Assembly: GCA_000525675.1 (NCBI GenBank)
Contig: CP002190.1
Location: forward strand, 1,240,001-1,304,000
From: Bdellovibrio bacteriovorus W
GTDB taxonomy: Bacteria > Bdellovibrionota > Bdellovibrionia > Bdellovibrionales > Bdellovibrionaceae
DNA: 64,000 nt
Direction of reading: 5' to 3'
Part shown: positions 17,901-25,936 of the stretch, piece by piece
How the letters are laid out: each line of letters starts with the position of its first letter
Numbering within the stretch: the stretch's first letter is position 1
Made by a program: the position numbers and the translations under genes
Notes under the pieces: generated by a model
Databases searched by the model: none
Told to the model about the DNA's origin: nothing
The model's input: only the letters and a program-made list of their open reading frames with translations

Positions 17901-18250
17901 AAACCCATTTTCACCGAAAAGCTCCGAACTAACTTTTTGTTCTAAATTGTTGATATGAATAATTATTTTTTGATATTTCGCGCACTTAGAAAAAGTGCTT
18001 TCCCAAACTCATAACCCGACTCTGCGATGAGCCAAGTGGTCGCAGAAATTGGATTTATCCCCAGCGCTCCATCTTCCATATAGGGAGAGAGGGCTCGTCA
18101 AAGGTAATTGTTTCCATATTTTTAGAAATATTGAGATTTTTAGCCAAATTTTGCCGATTATTTCTATAAATAAAGAAATAATTATGGAAATACCGGAAAA
18201 TCAGATATAGTTACTATAAATATAGAAACTATAGGAGTATAGGAGAGCTC
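17901..18250. other. Region between the relaxation-like gene and hipB
   Basis: 17901-18008 is probably lost or non-canonically started coding sequence of the minus-strand neighbour. From about 18115 the region is very AT-rich and holds the hipBA promoter and operator-like repeats. No other gene was seen. Confidence 0.4.
18161..18225 (+). promoter_or_regulatory. hipBA operator-like palindromes
   Basis: Two dyads precede hipB. TTTCTATAAATAAAGAAA lies at 18161-18178 and CTATAAATATAG at 18214-18225 (5-bp arms around AA). Similar TATAG/CTATA elements recur up to 18240. HipB proteins of the XRE family repress their own operon through such repeats; the link here is inferred from position. Confidence 0.5.
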
Positions 18251-18499
18251 ATGGCGCGCTCAATTAAAGTCAAACCAACACCTGCTAACCCCTTAGTGAC
18301 GGGCCGTGAGGACCTTGCTGGGTTTGTGAGAGCTCGAAGGACGCAAGCAAATTTACGTATAGATGACGCCGCAAATCTGTGCGGAGTCTCTGTCGAGACC
18401 CTTTCTAAGATTGAAACCGCAAAGGGCGGTGTTACGGTCGACAGTCTCTTTAAAGTTCTCAATGGCCTTGGAATTCAATTGAAGGTGAAGTCATGGTGA
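18251..18499 (+). CDS. hipB: HipB-like antitoxin, XRE family
   Basis: An 82-residue DNA-binding antitoxin. The helix-turn-helix is LAGFVRARRTQANLRIDDAANLCGVSVETLSKIETAKGGVTVDSLFKVLNGLGI, the standard HipB/XRE layout including the KxE/G segment. GGAG-type ribosome-binding sites lie at 18234-18246. Its stop overlaps the start of hipA by 7 bases (18493-18499), the classical coupled arrangement. Expected to repress the operon together with HipA. Confidence 0.85.
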   Translation: MARSIKVKPTPANPLVTGREDLAGFVRARRTQANLRIDDAANLCGVSVETLSKIETAKGGVTVDSLFKVLNGLGIQLKVKSW

Positions 18500-19791
18500 G
18501 TTCGCAAAAGGCAGAGCTATATGTATTCCATGAGGGCTTGTATGTCGGAAGTGTTTTATATGATCTTGCGACTCAAAAGTTTTCTTTGAATTATTCGGCC
18601 GAATGGCTTCAAAAGGGGTTTGAACTCTCTCCTCACTTACCATTCTTTGAAGAGATTGATTCTGAAAGTATCTCAAAATTCTTAGAAAATCTTTTACCGG
18701 AAGAAGATGCGTTGAAAACTTTAGCGCGAACTCTTCAAACAACTTCTGGTAATGTTTTTGGTTTGATTGCAGCTATAGGAACAGATGCAACAGGTGCTTT
18801 TTCATTTTTGACTGACGATGTGAAACCGATCACTTCATTCCGTTCTATATCAATTGAAGAGCTAAGTCATAGAGTTCTTGAAAGAGCTAAAACTCCTATC
18901 AGTATCTGGGATGGCAAACCAAGGCTTTCACTAGCTGGTGTACAAGAAAAGCTAGGTGTAACAGTTATGAACGGAGAGTATGGTTTTGGAGAAGGTGATC
19001 TTGCTTCGACTCATATTCTTAAATTTAGCAAAAAAGATCAGCATCTAGCTCTTAACGAGTTTTTCTGTATGACTTTAGCTAAAAAGGTAGGTCTCAATGT
19101 AGCCAATGTGGAACTGGTGAAGTTGGGAGAGCGAGTTCTAAAAGTAGAACGTTTTGATCGAAAGTGGAAGGGGATCGAGAGAGTAACTCGAACTCATGTC
19201 ATTGACGGATGTCAGGTCTTAAATATTCCACCGAACTTCAAATATCAGCGTATAGTGCCAGTCGGTCCGAATAGAAATGACTACTTAGGTCCGGTGAGCG
19301 TTCAAAGTTTTTCAGAATTTTGCAACCGGTGCCGAGTTCCAGCTAAAGCTCGCTTACAGCTTCTGCAATGGATACTTTTCAATCTCATAATTGGGAACTC
19401 TGATAGTCACGGTAAGAATATTTCGTTCTTTGTAAGTAAGAAGGGATATGAGCTGGCCCCTCTGTATGATTTGCTTAATGTCACTATTTATGAAGAGTTT
19501 AATCACGAACTAGCATTTGAGATTGGTGACACTTTTTCTTTAAAAGATGTTAAGGCGTATCAGTTACTTTTAATGTCTCAGGAAATGAATCTTGCTCCTC
19601 GTTTCGTTGCTGCACAGTTAAGAAAAATCTGTACAGCAGTATTGAAGTATGTGGATCTTTTTGATGATGAGTTTCTTACAGAAGCAGAGCGAGCTTTTGT
19701 CAATAAACTGATTCAAGACATAAAAGAACGTTCAAATATTTTTCTTCAACAAGTACCTTTGATTGAATTATTGAAAAAAACAGATATTTGA
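18493..19791 (+). CDS. hipA: HipA-family serine/threonine kinase toxin
   Basis: A 432-residue protein with the HipA order: an N-terminal Couple_hipA-like domain (LYVGSVLYDLATQKFSLNYS), then RLSLAGVQEKLGV (P-loop-like activation region) at about 137-149. ILKFSKKDQHLALNEFFCMTLAKKVGL carries the ATP-binding lysine, and LKVERFDRKW follows. The catalytic loop IGNSDSHGKNISF has Asp and Asn, and the magnesium-binding APLYDLL follows. HipA kinases phosphorylate translation factors (glutamyl-tRNA synthetase in E. coli) and slow growth. All visible catalytic residues are present, so the toxin looks functional. The target in this organism is unknown. Confidence 0.88.
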   Translation: MVSSQKAELYVFHEGLYVGSVLYDLATQKFSLNYSAEWLQKGFELSPHLPFFEEIDSESISKFLENLLPEEDALKTLARTLQTTSGNVFGLIAAIGTDATGAFSFLTDDVKPITSFRSISIEELSHRVLERAKTPISIWDGKPRLSLAGVQEKLGVTVMNGEYGFGEGDLASTHILKFSKKDQHLALNEFFCMTLAKKVGLNVANVELVKLGERVLKVERFDRKWKGIERVTRTHVIDGCQVLNIPPNFKYQRIVPVGPNRNDYLGPVSVQSFSEFCNRCRVPAKARLQLLQWILFNLIIGNSDSHGKNISFFVSKKGYELAPLYDLLNVTIYEEFNHELAFEIGDTFSLKDVKAYQLLLMSQEMNLAPRFVAAQLRKICTAVLKYVDLFDDEFLTEAERAFVNKLIQDIKERSNIFLQQVPLIELLKKTDI

Positions 19792-20095
19792 ACTAAGTGG
19801 ATTATCTTTCTTACCTCTCTGTTTCTGATTAGATCGACGCTGTGTTTTTACTGTCACAGATATCTATGCTTGGACCCTGTTAGAACTTCCGAAAGATGAA
19901 GTTCATGGTTTTTCTGGATGAAAGATTTTAAATCTGAAGGGTCCTAAAATTTACCTTTATCCTAATGACCCGTAAAAGGAATCGTATTGTAGATGCGAGA
20001 ACCTCTCGTTTTGCGCAAAACAATATCTGCGGATTATTACAATAGGTTCATCAAGCTTACAACTTCTTAATCCGATACAATTCGTAGAGGATAGA
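19792..20095. other. 304-bp gap upstream of the RCC1-like lipoprotein
   Basis: Contains no gene. It includes CTGTG...CACAG near 19845-19865 and the perfect palindrome listed separately at 20008-20021. AGAGG at about 20083 is the likely ribosome-binding site for the gene starting at 20096. Confidence 0.4.
20008..20021. promoter_or_regulatory. Perfect 14-bp palindrome GTTTTGCGCAAAAC
   Basis: Lies 75 bases before the start codon of the giant lipoprotein gene. It could be an operator for that gene; no T-run follows, so a terminator for hipA is less likely. No regulator was assigned. Confidence 0.4.
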
Positions 20096-23000
20096 ATGGA
20101 TAATTTAAAATGGAACGTTTTGGGAATCTTCTTAGTTGTCTTTCAAGCGGCTTGCTCGCTAGAGATGAATTTTCTGAAACTAGCATCCCACGATAAATTT
20201 ATCGCGACACTCAGTTCTCCTCATTCTCACTTTAATAATCAATCCGAGTTATTGGTTGATATTGAATTTAGCCAAAAGGTCGCTTCTCTGGATCTTGCAG
20301 CTGTCGTAATTGTAAATGCAGATGCATTGTCTTTAAATAAAACAGCAAATGGTTATCGACTTAAGATTGCACCTCAAAGCGACGGTTTAATTGAAGTCAA
20401 GCTGGACCCCACGATCATAAGAAGTGCAAAAGACAAGGTCCTTGAAACGTCAAACGTTCTTTCGTTCGAAGTTGTTCGCCAGCCTTTAAAGTTTACATTC
20501 ACCACAAATAGGGTGGATATTCGTCAACCCCTTGCAGAGATCCAGATTGAATGCAGCGTCGAATGTCCGAATCTTCGGTTTGATGATTTTGATAGTCAAA
20601 ACGTAGAGTTCATCGGTGTTTACGGAGCTGGAAAGGTTTATACCGCGACCGTGAAGCCTCTGATGTCGGGCCCTGCGGGAATCGCTCTTCTTGAAAATGC
20701 TGTTAAAGACAAATATGGAAACTATAACGATGAACTCACTTACTTAATTTTTGATTACCTCAATGAATTACCAGAAGTAGCTATGAAAGAAGTAGATATT
20801 TCCGGTGGCGGAAACTTTCCCTACGTGAACAGTGACTCTTACTTCTATTGGGAAATGCGGATTCAAAATGTTCAGAACATTCAACTCAGTGTATCGGACT
20901 TTATAATAACCGGTGATACTACAGGATGTTCTATTTCTGTTTATGATTACGAGGACGCACTCGCTGAGTCTCCTTACACAGCGACATATTCTATTGATTT
21001 TGAAGATTGCACAGGAGTTGGCCCACTGACTGTTGCATTAAAAAAAGATGTATTAACGAATTCCTTCGGTGGCAATCCACTGATAACCGCAAAAGACTCG
21101 GTGATTCTGGATAACGTCTTTCCAGAGCTTGCGGTGACTTCTCCTTTAGATAATTTTGAGTTTGTGAAAACGGAACCGATTCTTCTAAAAGGCACCTGTG
21201 ATCGCACTGAGGATGTTGCAATATCCATGAATTACAGTTTCATCGCCAGTGTTCCTTGTGCGAATAAAACTTGGTCGTACTCTTTAGATGCATCCTATGT
21301 ATTTGGGAACTACATCACATTGCTTTTTGAGGCTTCGACGTCAAGTGGAAACGTGATCACCGTAGATCGTTATGGGACGAAAAGAGTAGAGATTTATCCT
21401 TTTAAATATGTACACATCGTCGATCGTACATTTGTTGGGATACGGTCTGACGGAACTCTAGTTTCTGTAGGCTCGGACGCCATAGCTGATCAGGATAAAG
21501 TGAAGTCCCTCTTGCATTCTAAAAGTTCGAGCTACCCTGGTTATACAGGAGTGAAGTCCAACGGAAGAGTTGTCAATTTCGGATCAAGTCGAAGTGTTTC
21601 TATTGTGACGGAGGTAACAAATATTTTTAGAATGGAAAGCATTGATGAGGCCTTTGCTGGACTGACAGCCGATGGAAATGTTCATGCATGGGGATACGTG
21701 CATAGTGGGGGAACAACTCCTTCGGCACTGAGCGGGACAAAAAGCGTAGTGGATATTCGCGGTTGGAAAGAGTTTTTCATCGCTGAGCTAGAGAGCGGAC
21801 AACTATTTTCATGGGGAGCGGCTTATCCAGTGAATCCATTGGATCAAATTCCTGCCTCTTTAAAAACGGGAAGGCCCGCCCTTAAAACTTTTATCCCGAA
21901 CGAAGTGAGCGCGGCTCTGATGCTCGATGGTTCTTTGTATTCGTGGAGCTCTTTAAGCTTTCCATACCCACCTCCAGCGGGGACTTATGTAGATCTCGTT
22001 CAGGAGGGAAGAAAAGTCATTTTTCCTATGAATGAGCGTCGAGAGATTGTGCCTTGGGGGATACCTGATAATGGGACGGAGCCTGAGTTGCGCCCTCATT
22101 TTGTTAAAGTTAAGAAAGCAATTAATAAGTACAATATGCTAACCGTACTTAGATCTAATGGTTCGGTTGTATCTGCTGGAGGAAAAAACCAGGATGTCTT
22201 TGAGTTGCCAGAGCTTCAAAGTGAGGTGATGGACATTAAAGACACGGGTGCTTGTATTGAAGTCCTGAAACGGGGTGGCGACACCTACTGCTATAAGCCC
22301 GGATTTGCACAGAGCTTAACCGTGTGGGGAACAGACTTCATTAGTTCTGCCAAAGGAGTTGTTGCAGGGACCGAGTATGGATTGCGCTCTGATGGTACTA
22401 TCGTTAGTGCTGAAAAAGGAGTTCTACCTCAGTTCACGGATATCGTTCAGCTGAGCCCGGGGTACTCAAGCTATTTCGCATCTGTTGCCAAAGATGTTTA
22501 CGGGAAGGTTCATTGTTGGACAGATGAAGCCACTGCTTGCAACGGAATAAACGCATTGCCTGCAGTCAACTCGGTGAGCGTGCAGAAAGTTTATTCCAAT
22601 AAGAAAGCCTATGTATCTCATTTGTCAGATGGAAGTTTAAAAGCTTGGGGAGTAGGGGCGTCTTCGAATCTTCCTGCAGATGCACCGAAAAACGTTTCTT
22701 ACATTGTTGCGTCTGATGAAGCCTTCGTCGCCGTAACATCCCGCGGGGGAGTTTTTGCATGGGGCGAGGCCTCCCACGGTGGAGTGTTGGGGGCAAAACA
22801 GGCTGCAGTTGCTGAAAAAGTAAAAAAAGTTATTTCTAATGGAAAAAGTTTCGTAGCTTTAAAAACCGACGGAAGCATTGTTTGCTGGGGGGATAGTACA
22901 GCTGGTGGAGATTGCTCTTCAGTTGCGGCAAATCTTTTCGGAGTCTCCGATGTTCAGTACACAGAATCAGCCTACGCAGCTTTGCGAGATGATGGACAAG

Positions 23001-23755
23001 TGATAGTTTGGGGAAATTCATCGACGGGTGGTGTAAAGGGAAGTGCATTTGACGGAGCCACCACGTTAACGGTTCGCATTGTTGCGAACAAACGGGCGTT
23101 CTTAGCGATTCAAGACGACGGATCAATGATTACGTGGGGTGATCCAACGGCAGGTGGGGATAGTTCCTCTGTTCAGGCAAGTCTTGTGAATGGAGTTTAT
23201 CACGTTTTTGCATCTGACCGAGCCTTTGCGGTCCATCGCTTTGATAAAGTCTATGCTTGGGGTGATGCAAACTTCGGCGGCAACACAACCGCAATAGCGA
23301 CATCATTGGCAGCTGACGTTAAAGAAGTTTATGCTCATCCCAAGGGGTTCATCGCCAAAAAAGTGGATGGCTCTGTGGTCGCTTGGGGGGATGGTGCACT
23401 TGCAACATCAATCAATAGCGATCCGAATATATCAATGAAACGACTTGAACTGTATTCCAACGAACAGGCCCTGGTTATGCGCACTCATCAAGGGACACTT
23501 TTGGGATATGGAAGCAGTGCCTCTGGCTCTGTTCCACCTTCTGAAGGAAGTGGAACTATTGTGAACGTCGTCTCTTCAGGTCGTGCTTTTGCTGCACTTA
23601 CCAGCACAGGCAAAGTCATCACGTGGGGAAGCAGTGCACATGGTGGAGACTCATCAGCAGTGAGTTTAGAAATCGCAGCAGATGTCATTGAGATTGTTGC
23701 AACAGCAAATGGTTTCACAGCTTTAACAGTCGCCGGGAAAACTATTTCTTGGTAG
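20096..23755 (+). CDS. Giant lipoprotein with Ig-like domains and RCC1-like repeats
   Basis: 1219 residues. The signal peptide ends in a lipobox (LVVFQAACSLEM, Cys at about 20), with Ser at +2 favouring outer-membrane sorting. Residues 40-340 look like two or three bacterial Ig-like beta domains (for example LAVTSPLDNFEFVKTEPILLKGTCD). From about residue 440 to the end there are roughly 15 repeats of 40-60 residues with the core G-x-V-x-x-W-G (HAWGY, FAWGEASHGG, VCWGDSTAGGD, ITWGDPTAGGD, VITWGSSAHGGD). This is the RCC1/BNR-like beta-propeller signature. A surface or periplasmic binding role is likely; the ligand is unknown. The last repeat ends within three residues of the stop, so the protein is complete. 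Confidence 0.8.
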   Translation: MDNLKWNVLGIFLVVFQAACSLEMNFLKLASHDKFIATLSSPHSHFNNQSELLVDIEFSQKVASLDLAAVVIVNADALSLNKTANGYRLKIAPQSDGLIEVKLDPTIIRSAKDKVLETSNVLSFEVVRQPLKFTFTTNRVDIRQPLAEIQIECSVECPNLRFDDFDSQNVEFIGVYGAGKVYTATVKPLMSGPAGIALLENAVKDKYGNYNDELTYLIFDYLNELPEVAMKEVDISGGGNFPYVNSDSYFYWEMRIQNVQNIQLSVSDFIITGDTTGCSISVYDYEDALAESPYTATYSIDFEDCTGVGPLTVALKKDVLTNSFGGNPLITAKDSVILDNVFPELAVTSPLDNFEFVKTEPILLKGTCDRTEDVAISMNYSFIASVPCANKTWSYSLDASYVFGNYITLLFEASTSSGNVITVDRYGTKRVEIYPFKYVHIVDRTFVGIRSDGTLVSVGSDAIADQDKVKSLLHSKSSSYPGYTGVKSNGRVVNFGSSRSVSIVTEVTNIFRMESIDEAFAGLTADGNVHAWGYVHSGGTTPSALSGTKSVVDIRGWKEFFIAELESGQLFSWGAAYPVNPLDQIPASLKTGRPALKTFIPNEVSAALMLDGSLYSWSSLSFPYPPPAGTYVDLVQEGRKVIFPMNERREIVPWGIPDNGTEPELRPHFVKVKKAINKYNMLTVLRSNGSVVSAGGKNQDVFELPELQSEVMDIKDTGACIEVLKRGGDTYCYKPGFAQSLTVWGTDFISSAKGVVAGTEYGLRSDGTIVSAEKGVLPQFTDIVQLSPGYSSYFASVAKDVYGKVHCWTDEATACNGINALPAVNSVSVQKVYSNKKAYVSHLSDGSLKAWGVGASSNLPADAPKNVSYIVASDEAFVAVTSRGGVFAWGEASHGGVLGAKQAAVAEKVKKVISNGKSFVALKTDGSIVCWGDSTAGGDCSSVAANLFGVSDVQYTESAYAALRDDGQVIVWGNSSTGGVKGSAFDGATTLTVRIVANKRAFLAIQDDGSMITWGDPTAGGDSSSVQASLVNGVYHVFASDRAFAVHRFDKVYAWGDANFGGNTTAIATSLAADVKEVYAHPKGFIAKKVDGSVVAWGDGALATSINSDPNISMKRLELYSNEQALVMRTHQGTLLGYGSSASGSVPPSEGSGTIVNVVSSGRAFAALTSTGKVITWGSSAHGGDSSAVSLEIAADVIEIVATANGFTALTVAGKTISW

Positions 23756-23775
23756 CTGGTGGTAGCATAGTTTTA

Positions 23776-23813
23776 TTGAACTTCGCCGATTTAAATGAAA
23801 CGGCGAAGTTCAA
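23776..23813. terminator. Convergent hairpin, 13-bp perfect stem
   Basis: TTGAACTTCGCCG at 23776-23788 pairs with CGGCGAAGTTCAA at 23801-23813 across a 12-base loop. It lies between convergent genes ending at 23755 (plus) and 23823 (minus). There is no strong U-run on either side, so this is probably a bidirectional terminator but not a textbook one. Confidence 0.6.
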
Positions 23814-23822
23814 AGCTAAGAT

Positions 23823-24182
23823 TTAATCAACGAGTTCACAGTTCACTGAAGAAACCCAGTAAACACCCCAATCACGAGCGTCGTGATCATAAGTATCGCC
23901 ATAGTGGCTTTCAACGGTTACTAGGTAGTTATCGCGAACACCACTGTCCACTCTATCAACCGCTTTTAAAACTGTCGTGTAGTTGTAGTCCAAAATGCCT
24001 TGATCGACTCTGATCGGCGTTACTAAAGTTTCAAGCTCCTCATAAGTTCCCATTCTAAAAGAACATTTTTCGACAATGGCTTCTTTGATGGCTTTTTGGT
24101 GTCTTTGTTCCAAGTTTGAATTTTTAATGGCAAATGCAGAAAAAGACATAAACGTAATTAAAATAAACATTGAAGCTTTCAT
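23823..24182 (-). CDS. Small exported protein of unknown function
   Basis: About 119 residues. The frame is open to 24236, but ATG at 24182 is preceded by GGAGAG and begins a clean signal peptide (MKASMFILITFMSFSAFA, cleavage before IKNS). The mature part has two Cys (EKCSFRMG and SVNCELVD), which could form a disulfide, and an acidic, aromatic C-terminus. No family was recognised. Periplasmic location is inferred. It converges with the giant lipoprotein gene. Confidence 0.7.
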   Translation of the reverse strand: MKASMFILITFMSFSAFAIKNSNLEQRHQKAIKEAIVEKCSFRMGTYEELETLVTPIRVDQGILDYNYTTVLKAVDRVDSGVRDNYLVTVESHYGDTYDHDARDWGVYWVSSVNCELVD

Positions 24183-24340
24183 GAACTCTCCGTGGTTTTT
24201 TGTTGTAACGGATATGTACATAGAGGCCTCGTCCATCTCAAGTTAAGAAACAGCTGGGTTTGTTAAGATTCTGCTTCTTTTCTGTTTTTCTTGGCGCGAC
24301 GTGTATTGTCGATATTTGGAGGGTCTTAGGGCGACAGGGG

Positions 24341-24375
24341 GCAAGGAGCAAGGAGCAAGGAGCAAGGAGCAAGGA
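24341..24375. repeat. Heptamer GCAAGGA, five perfect tandem copies
   Basis: Five consecutive copies fill 35 bases between the small exported protein gene and soxR, outside any gene. Purine-rich, non-triplet unit; copy number could vary by slippage. Confidence 0.9.
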
Positions 24376-24452
24376 GTGATCAAATGTAAGTCTAGAGGAA
24401 GCATGGCCCACTAAAGAAGATTGAATCTTGTTGATCTCATTAGGGCCTAAAG

Positions 24453-24920
24453 TTAGTCATCAAATTCTACATCTTTAAAATGTGCCCCCGGACCTAACTC
24501 TGCAAGCTTATCTTGGGGGTTGCGTAGGGGGCAATCTCTCAGCGATAGGCACCCACAACCGATGCAATCGGTGAGATGATCTCTAAGTTGTGTCAAACCA
24601 TAGATACGAGCATTGAGTTGTGCTTGCCAGTTCTTAGACATCTTCTTCCAATCTGCAGTTGTAAGAGTTTTGTCTAAAGAAGCGTCTTTAAAAGCGTGTT
24701 TGATTTCCTCTAATGAAAGTCCCAGTTGTTGGGCGACCTTGATAATGGCAAGTTTTCGTAAAACTTCTCGCGAGAATATGCGTTGATTACCAGAAGACCG
24801 AGTGCTTTGAATCAGGCCTTTTGATTCATAAAAATGAATCGCCGAAACAGCCAATCCTGATCTCTTAGCAACTTCACCAACAGTTAAACTTTTAGACATT
24901 TCAGATTTTTTCAACTTCAT
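24453..24920 (-). CDS. soxR: SoxR, redox-sensing MerR-family activator
   Basis: A MerR-type winged helix at the N-terminus (LTVGEVAKRSGLAVSAIHFYESKGLIQSTRSSGNQRIFSREVLRKL). A dimerisation helix follows. The [2Fe-2S] ligands lie near the C-terminus in CIGCGCLSLRDCPL: four Cys with C-x2-C-x-C-x5-C spacing, the SoxR signature. The longest frame would start at 24971, but that would run the coding region over its own operator. ATG 24920 (MKLKKSEMSKSLT) or 24899 (MSKSLT) is more sensible. It is divergent from the gene at 24982, with a consensus SoxR box between them. SoxR activates its target when its cluster is oxidised by redox-cycling compounds. Confidence 0.93.
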   Translation of the reverse strand: MKLKKSEMSKSLTVGEVAKRSGLAVSAIHFYESKGLIQSTRSSGNQRIFSREVLRKLAIIKVAQQLGLSLEEIKHAFKDASLDKTLTTADWKKMSKNWQAQLNARIYGLTQLRDHLTDCIGCGCLSLRDCPLRNPQDKLAELGPGAHFKDVEFDD

Positions 24921-24921
24921 C

Positions 24922-24952
24922 TTGACCTCAAGTTGACTTGAGGTTGTATCGT
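24922..24952 (+). promoter_or_regulatory. SoxR-dependent promoter for the gene at 24982
   Basis: The palindrome CCTCAAGTTGACTTGAGG at 24926-24943 differs by one base from the E. coli soxS SoxR box. A -35 TTGACC (24922-24927) and a -10 TATCGT (24947-24952) are separated by 19 bases, the over-long spacing that MerR-family activators correct by untwisting DNA. The direction is toward 24982; the likely transcript start is near 24959. Confidence 0.85.
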
Positions 24953-24981
24953 GGGCCAAACCCATTCGCAAGAGGTAATAA

Positions 24982-25341
24982 TTGGATTATTTGTTTTTCA
25001 AAACTGCGCACATCATTAGTATAGTGTTTCTTCTTTTAAGTTTTGTTTTTATTCTCTTCAGTCGAAGCACCGTGGAAGTAAAACCGAAGGTTCGCAAGTA
25101 CAGTTTCATGTTGCATGGAGTGGCTTGGTTGTTAGTTTTCATTACGGCATTTGGATTGGTCAGCAGCCTTGGTTTAGGTAAAGAATTTCCAGGATGGGCT
25201 AAGATGAAAACCTATATTTGGATTTTCTTGGGAATAGGCGCGATCTTTCTCGCTAAAAAACCACAGTGGAATAAATGGGTTTTACCGTTACTCATGCTTG
25301 CCGGATGTGGCGCAATATGGCTTGCGGTATACAAGCCATAA
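24982..25341 (+). CDS. Four-helix membrane protein under SoxR control (SirB2-like)
   Basis: 119 residues, nearly all in four hydrophobic segments (about 5-27, 42-65, 78-93, 98-116) with HGVAWLLVFITAFGLVSSLG and WAKMKTYIWIFLGI resembling the SirB2 group of small membrane proteins. The start is TTG at 24982, with AGAGG at 24971-24975; the first methionine codon further in would remove the first helix. It is the only gene placed to be driven by the SoxR promoter. A role in quinone or redox stress at the inner membrane is inferred from control, not from the protein itself. Confidence 0.7.
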   Translation: MDYLFFKTAHIISIVFLLLSFVFILFSRSTVEVKPKVRKYSFMLHGVAWLLVFITAFGLVSSLGLGKEFPGWAKMKTYIWIFLGIGAIFLAKKPQWNKWVLPLLMLAGCGAIWLAVYKP

Positions 25342-25347
25342 AGATGT

Positions 25348-25725
25348 CTATCTTAAGATTGCCACAGCTCCGACAATGAGAGAGCTGCAGGCAATCATCG
25401 TGGCCATGAGCTGAACCTGAAGTTTAGAATAAGTCTTTTCAATTTTCCCATCTAGAGCGACAATATCAGCTCTAACGGCGATAAATTCTTTATCCATTTT
25501 GCTTTCGAGGGCGACAAACTCTCTTTCCATCTTGCTTTCGAGAGCAGAAAAAGAGGAACGCATTGCCGCGAACTCTTTTTCTGTTCGAGCCTCTTGTAGG
25601 TCTAAGTCTTTTTTTGTTGCGACCTCATTCATAATCATCTCCGAATAAATCGTGATATGGGCTTCGGCATTCTCTCTCGAGATTCCGAGTTGTTCTAACT
25701 TCTTAGTATACAAAAGAGTATTCAT
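25348..25725 (-). CDS. Coiled-coil protein with C-terminal membrane anchor (DUF1640-like)
   Basis: 125 residues. A long amphipathic helix (about 35-95) has repeated E-x-x-F-x-A-L-E-S-K-M-E/D heptads, followed by one hydrophobic tail segment (LMATMIACSSLIVGAVAIL). This layout matches the DUF1640/CCDC90-like proteins found in many bacteria. It is likely inner-membrane anchored with a cytoplasmic coil. GGAG precedes the ATG at 25725. It converges tail-to-tail with the SoxR-controlled gene, six bases apart. The function is unknown. Confidence 0.7.
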   Translation of the reverse strand: MNTLLYTKKLEQLGISRENAEAHITIYSEMIMNEVATKKDLDLQEARTEKEFAAMRSSFSALESKMEREFVALESKMDKEFIAVRADIVALDGKIEKTYSKLQVQLMATMIACSSLIVGAVAILR

Positions 25726-25936
25726 TAACTCCAGTTTCCTTTCAAATTTGTTTGGTTTACAGAGTTTGCAGGAAATGTCTCAATTCGAGTTGGCTCCCGG
25801 AGATTGAAAGCTACCCTGTCGGGCGATTTGCGGACTAACAGTGGCACTTTATAAATTGAAAGTGATGCAATCTTTAAAGAATCCTTAAAATTACAGAATC
25901 ATTGGACTCTTGAAAGCTTTCCAATAAGATAAACCT

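Noticed and set aside
23795-24013. Plus-strand frame overlapping the small exported protein gene
   Set aside because: Shadow of the minus-strand gene, which has a signal peptide and a good ribosome-binding site.
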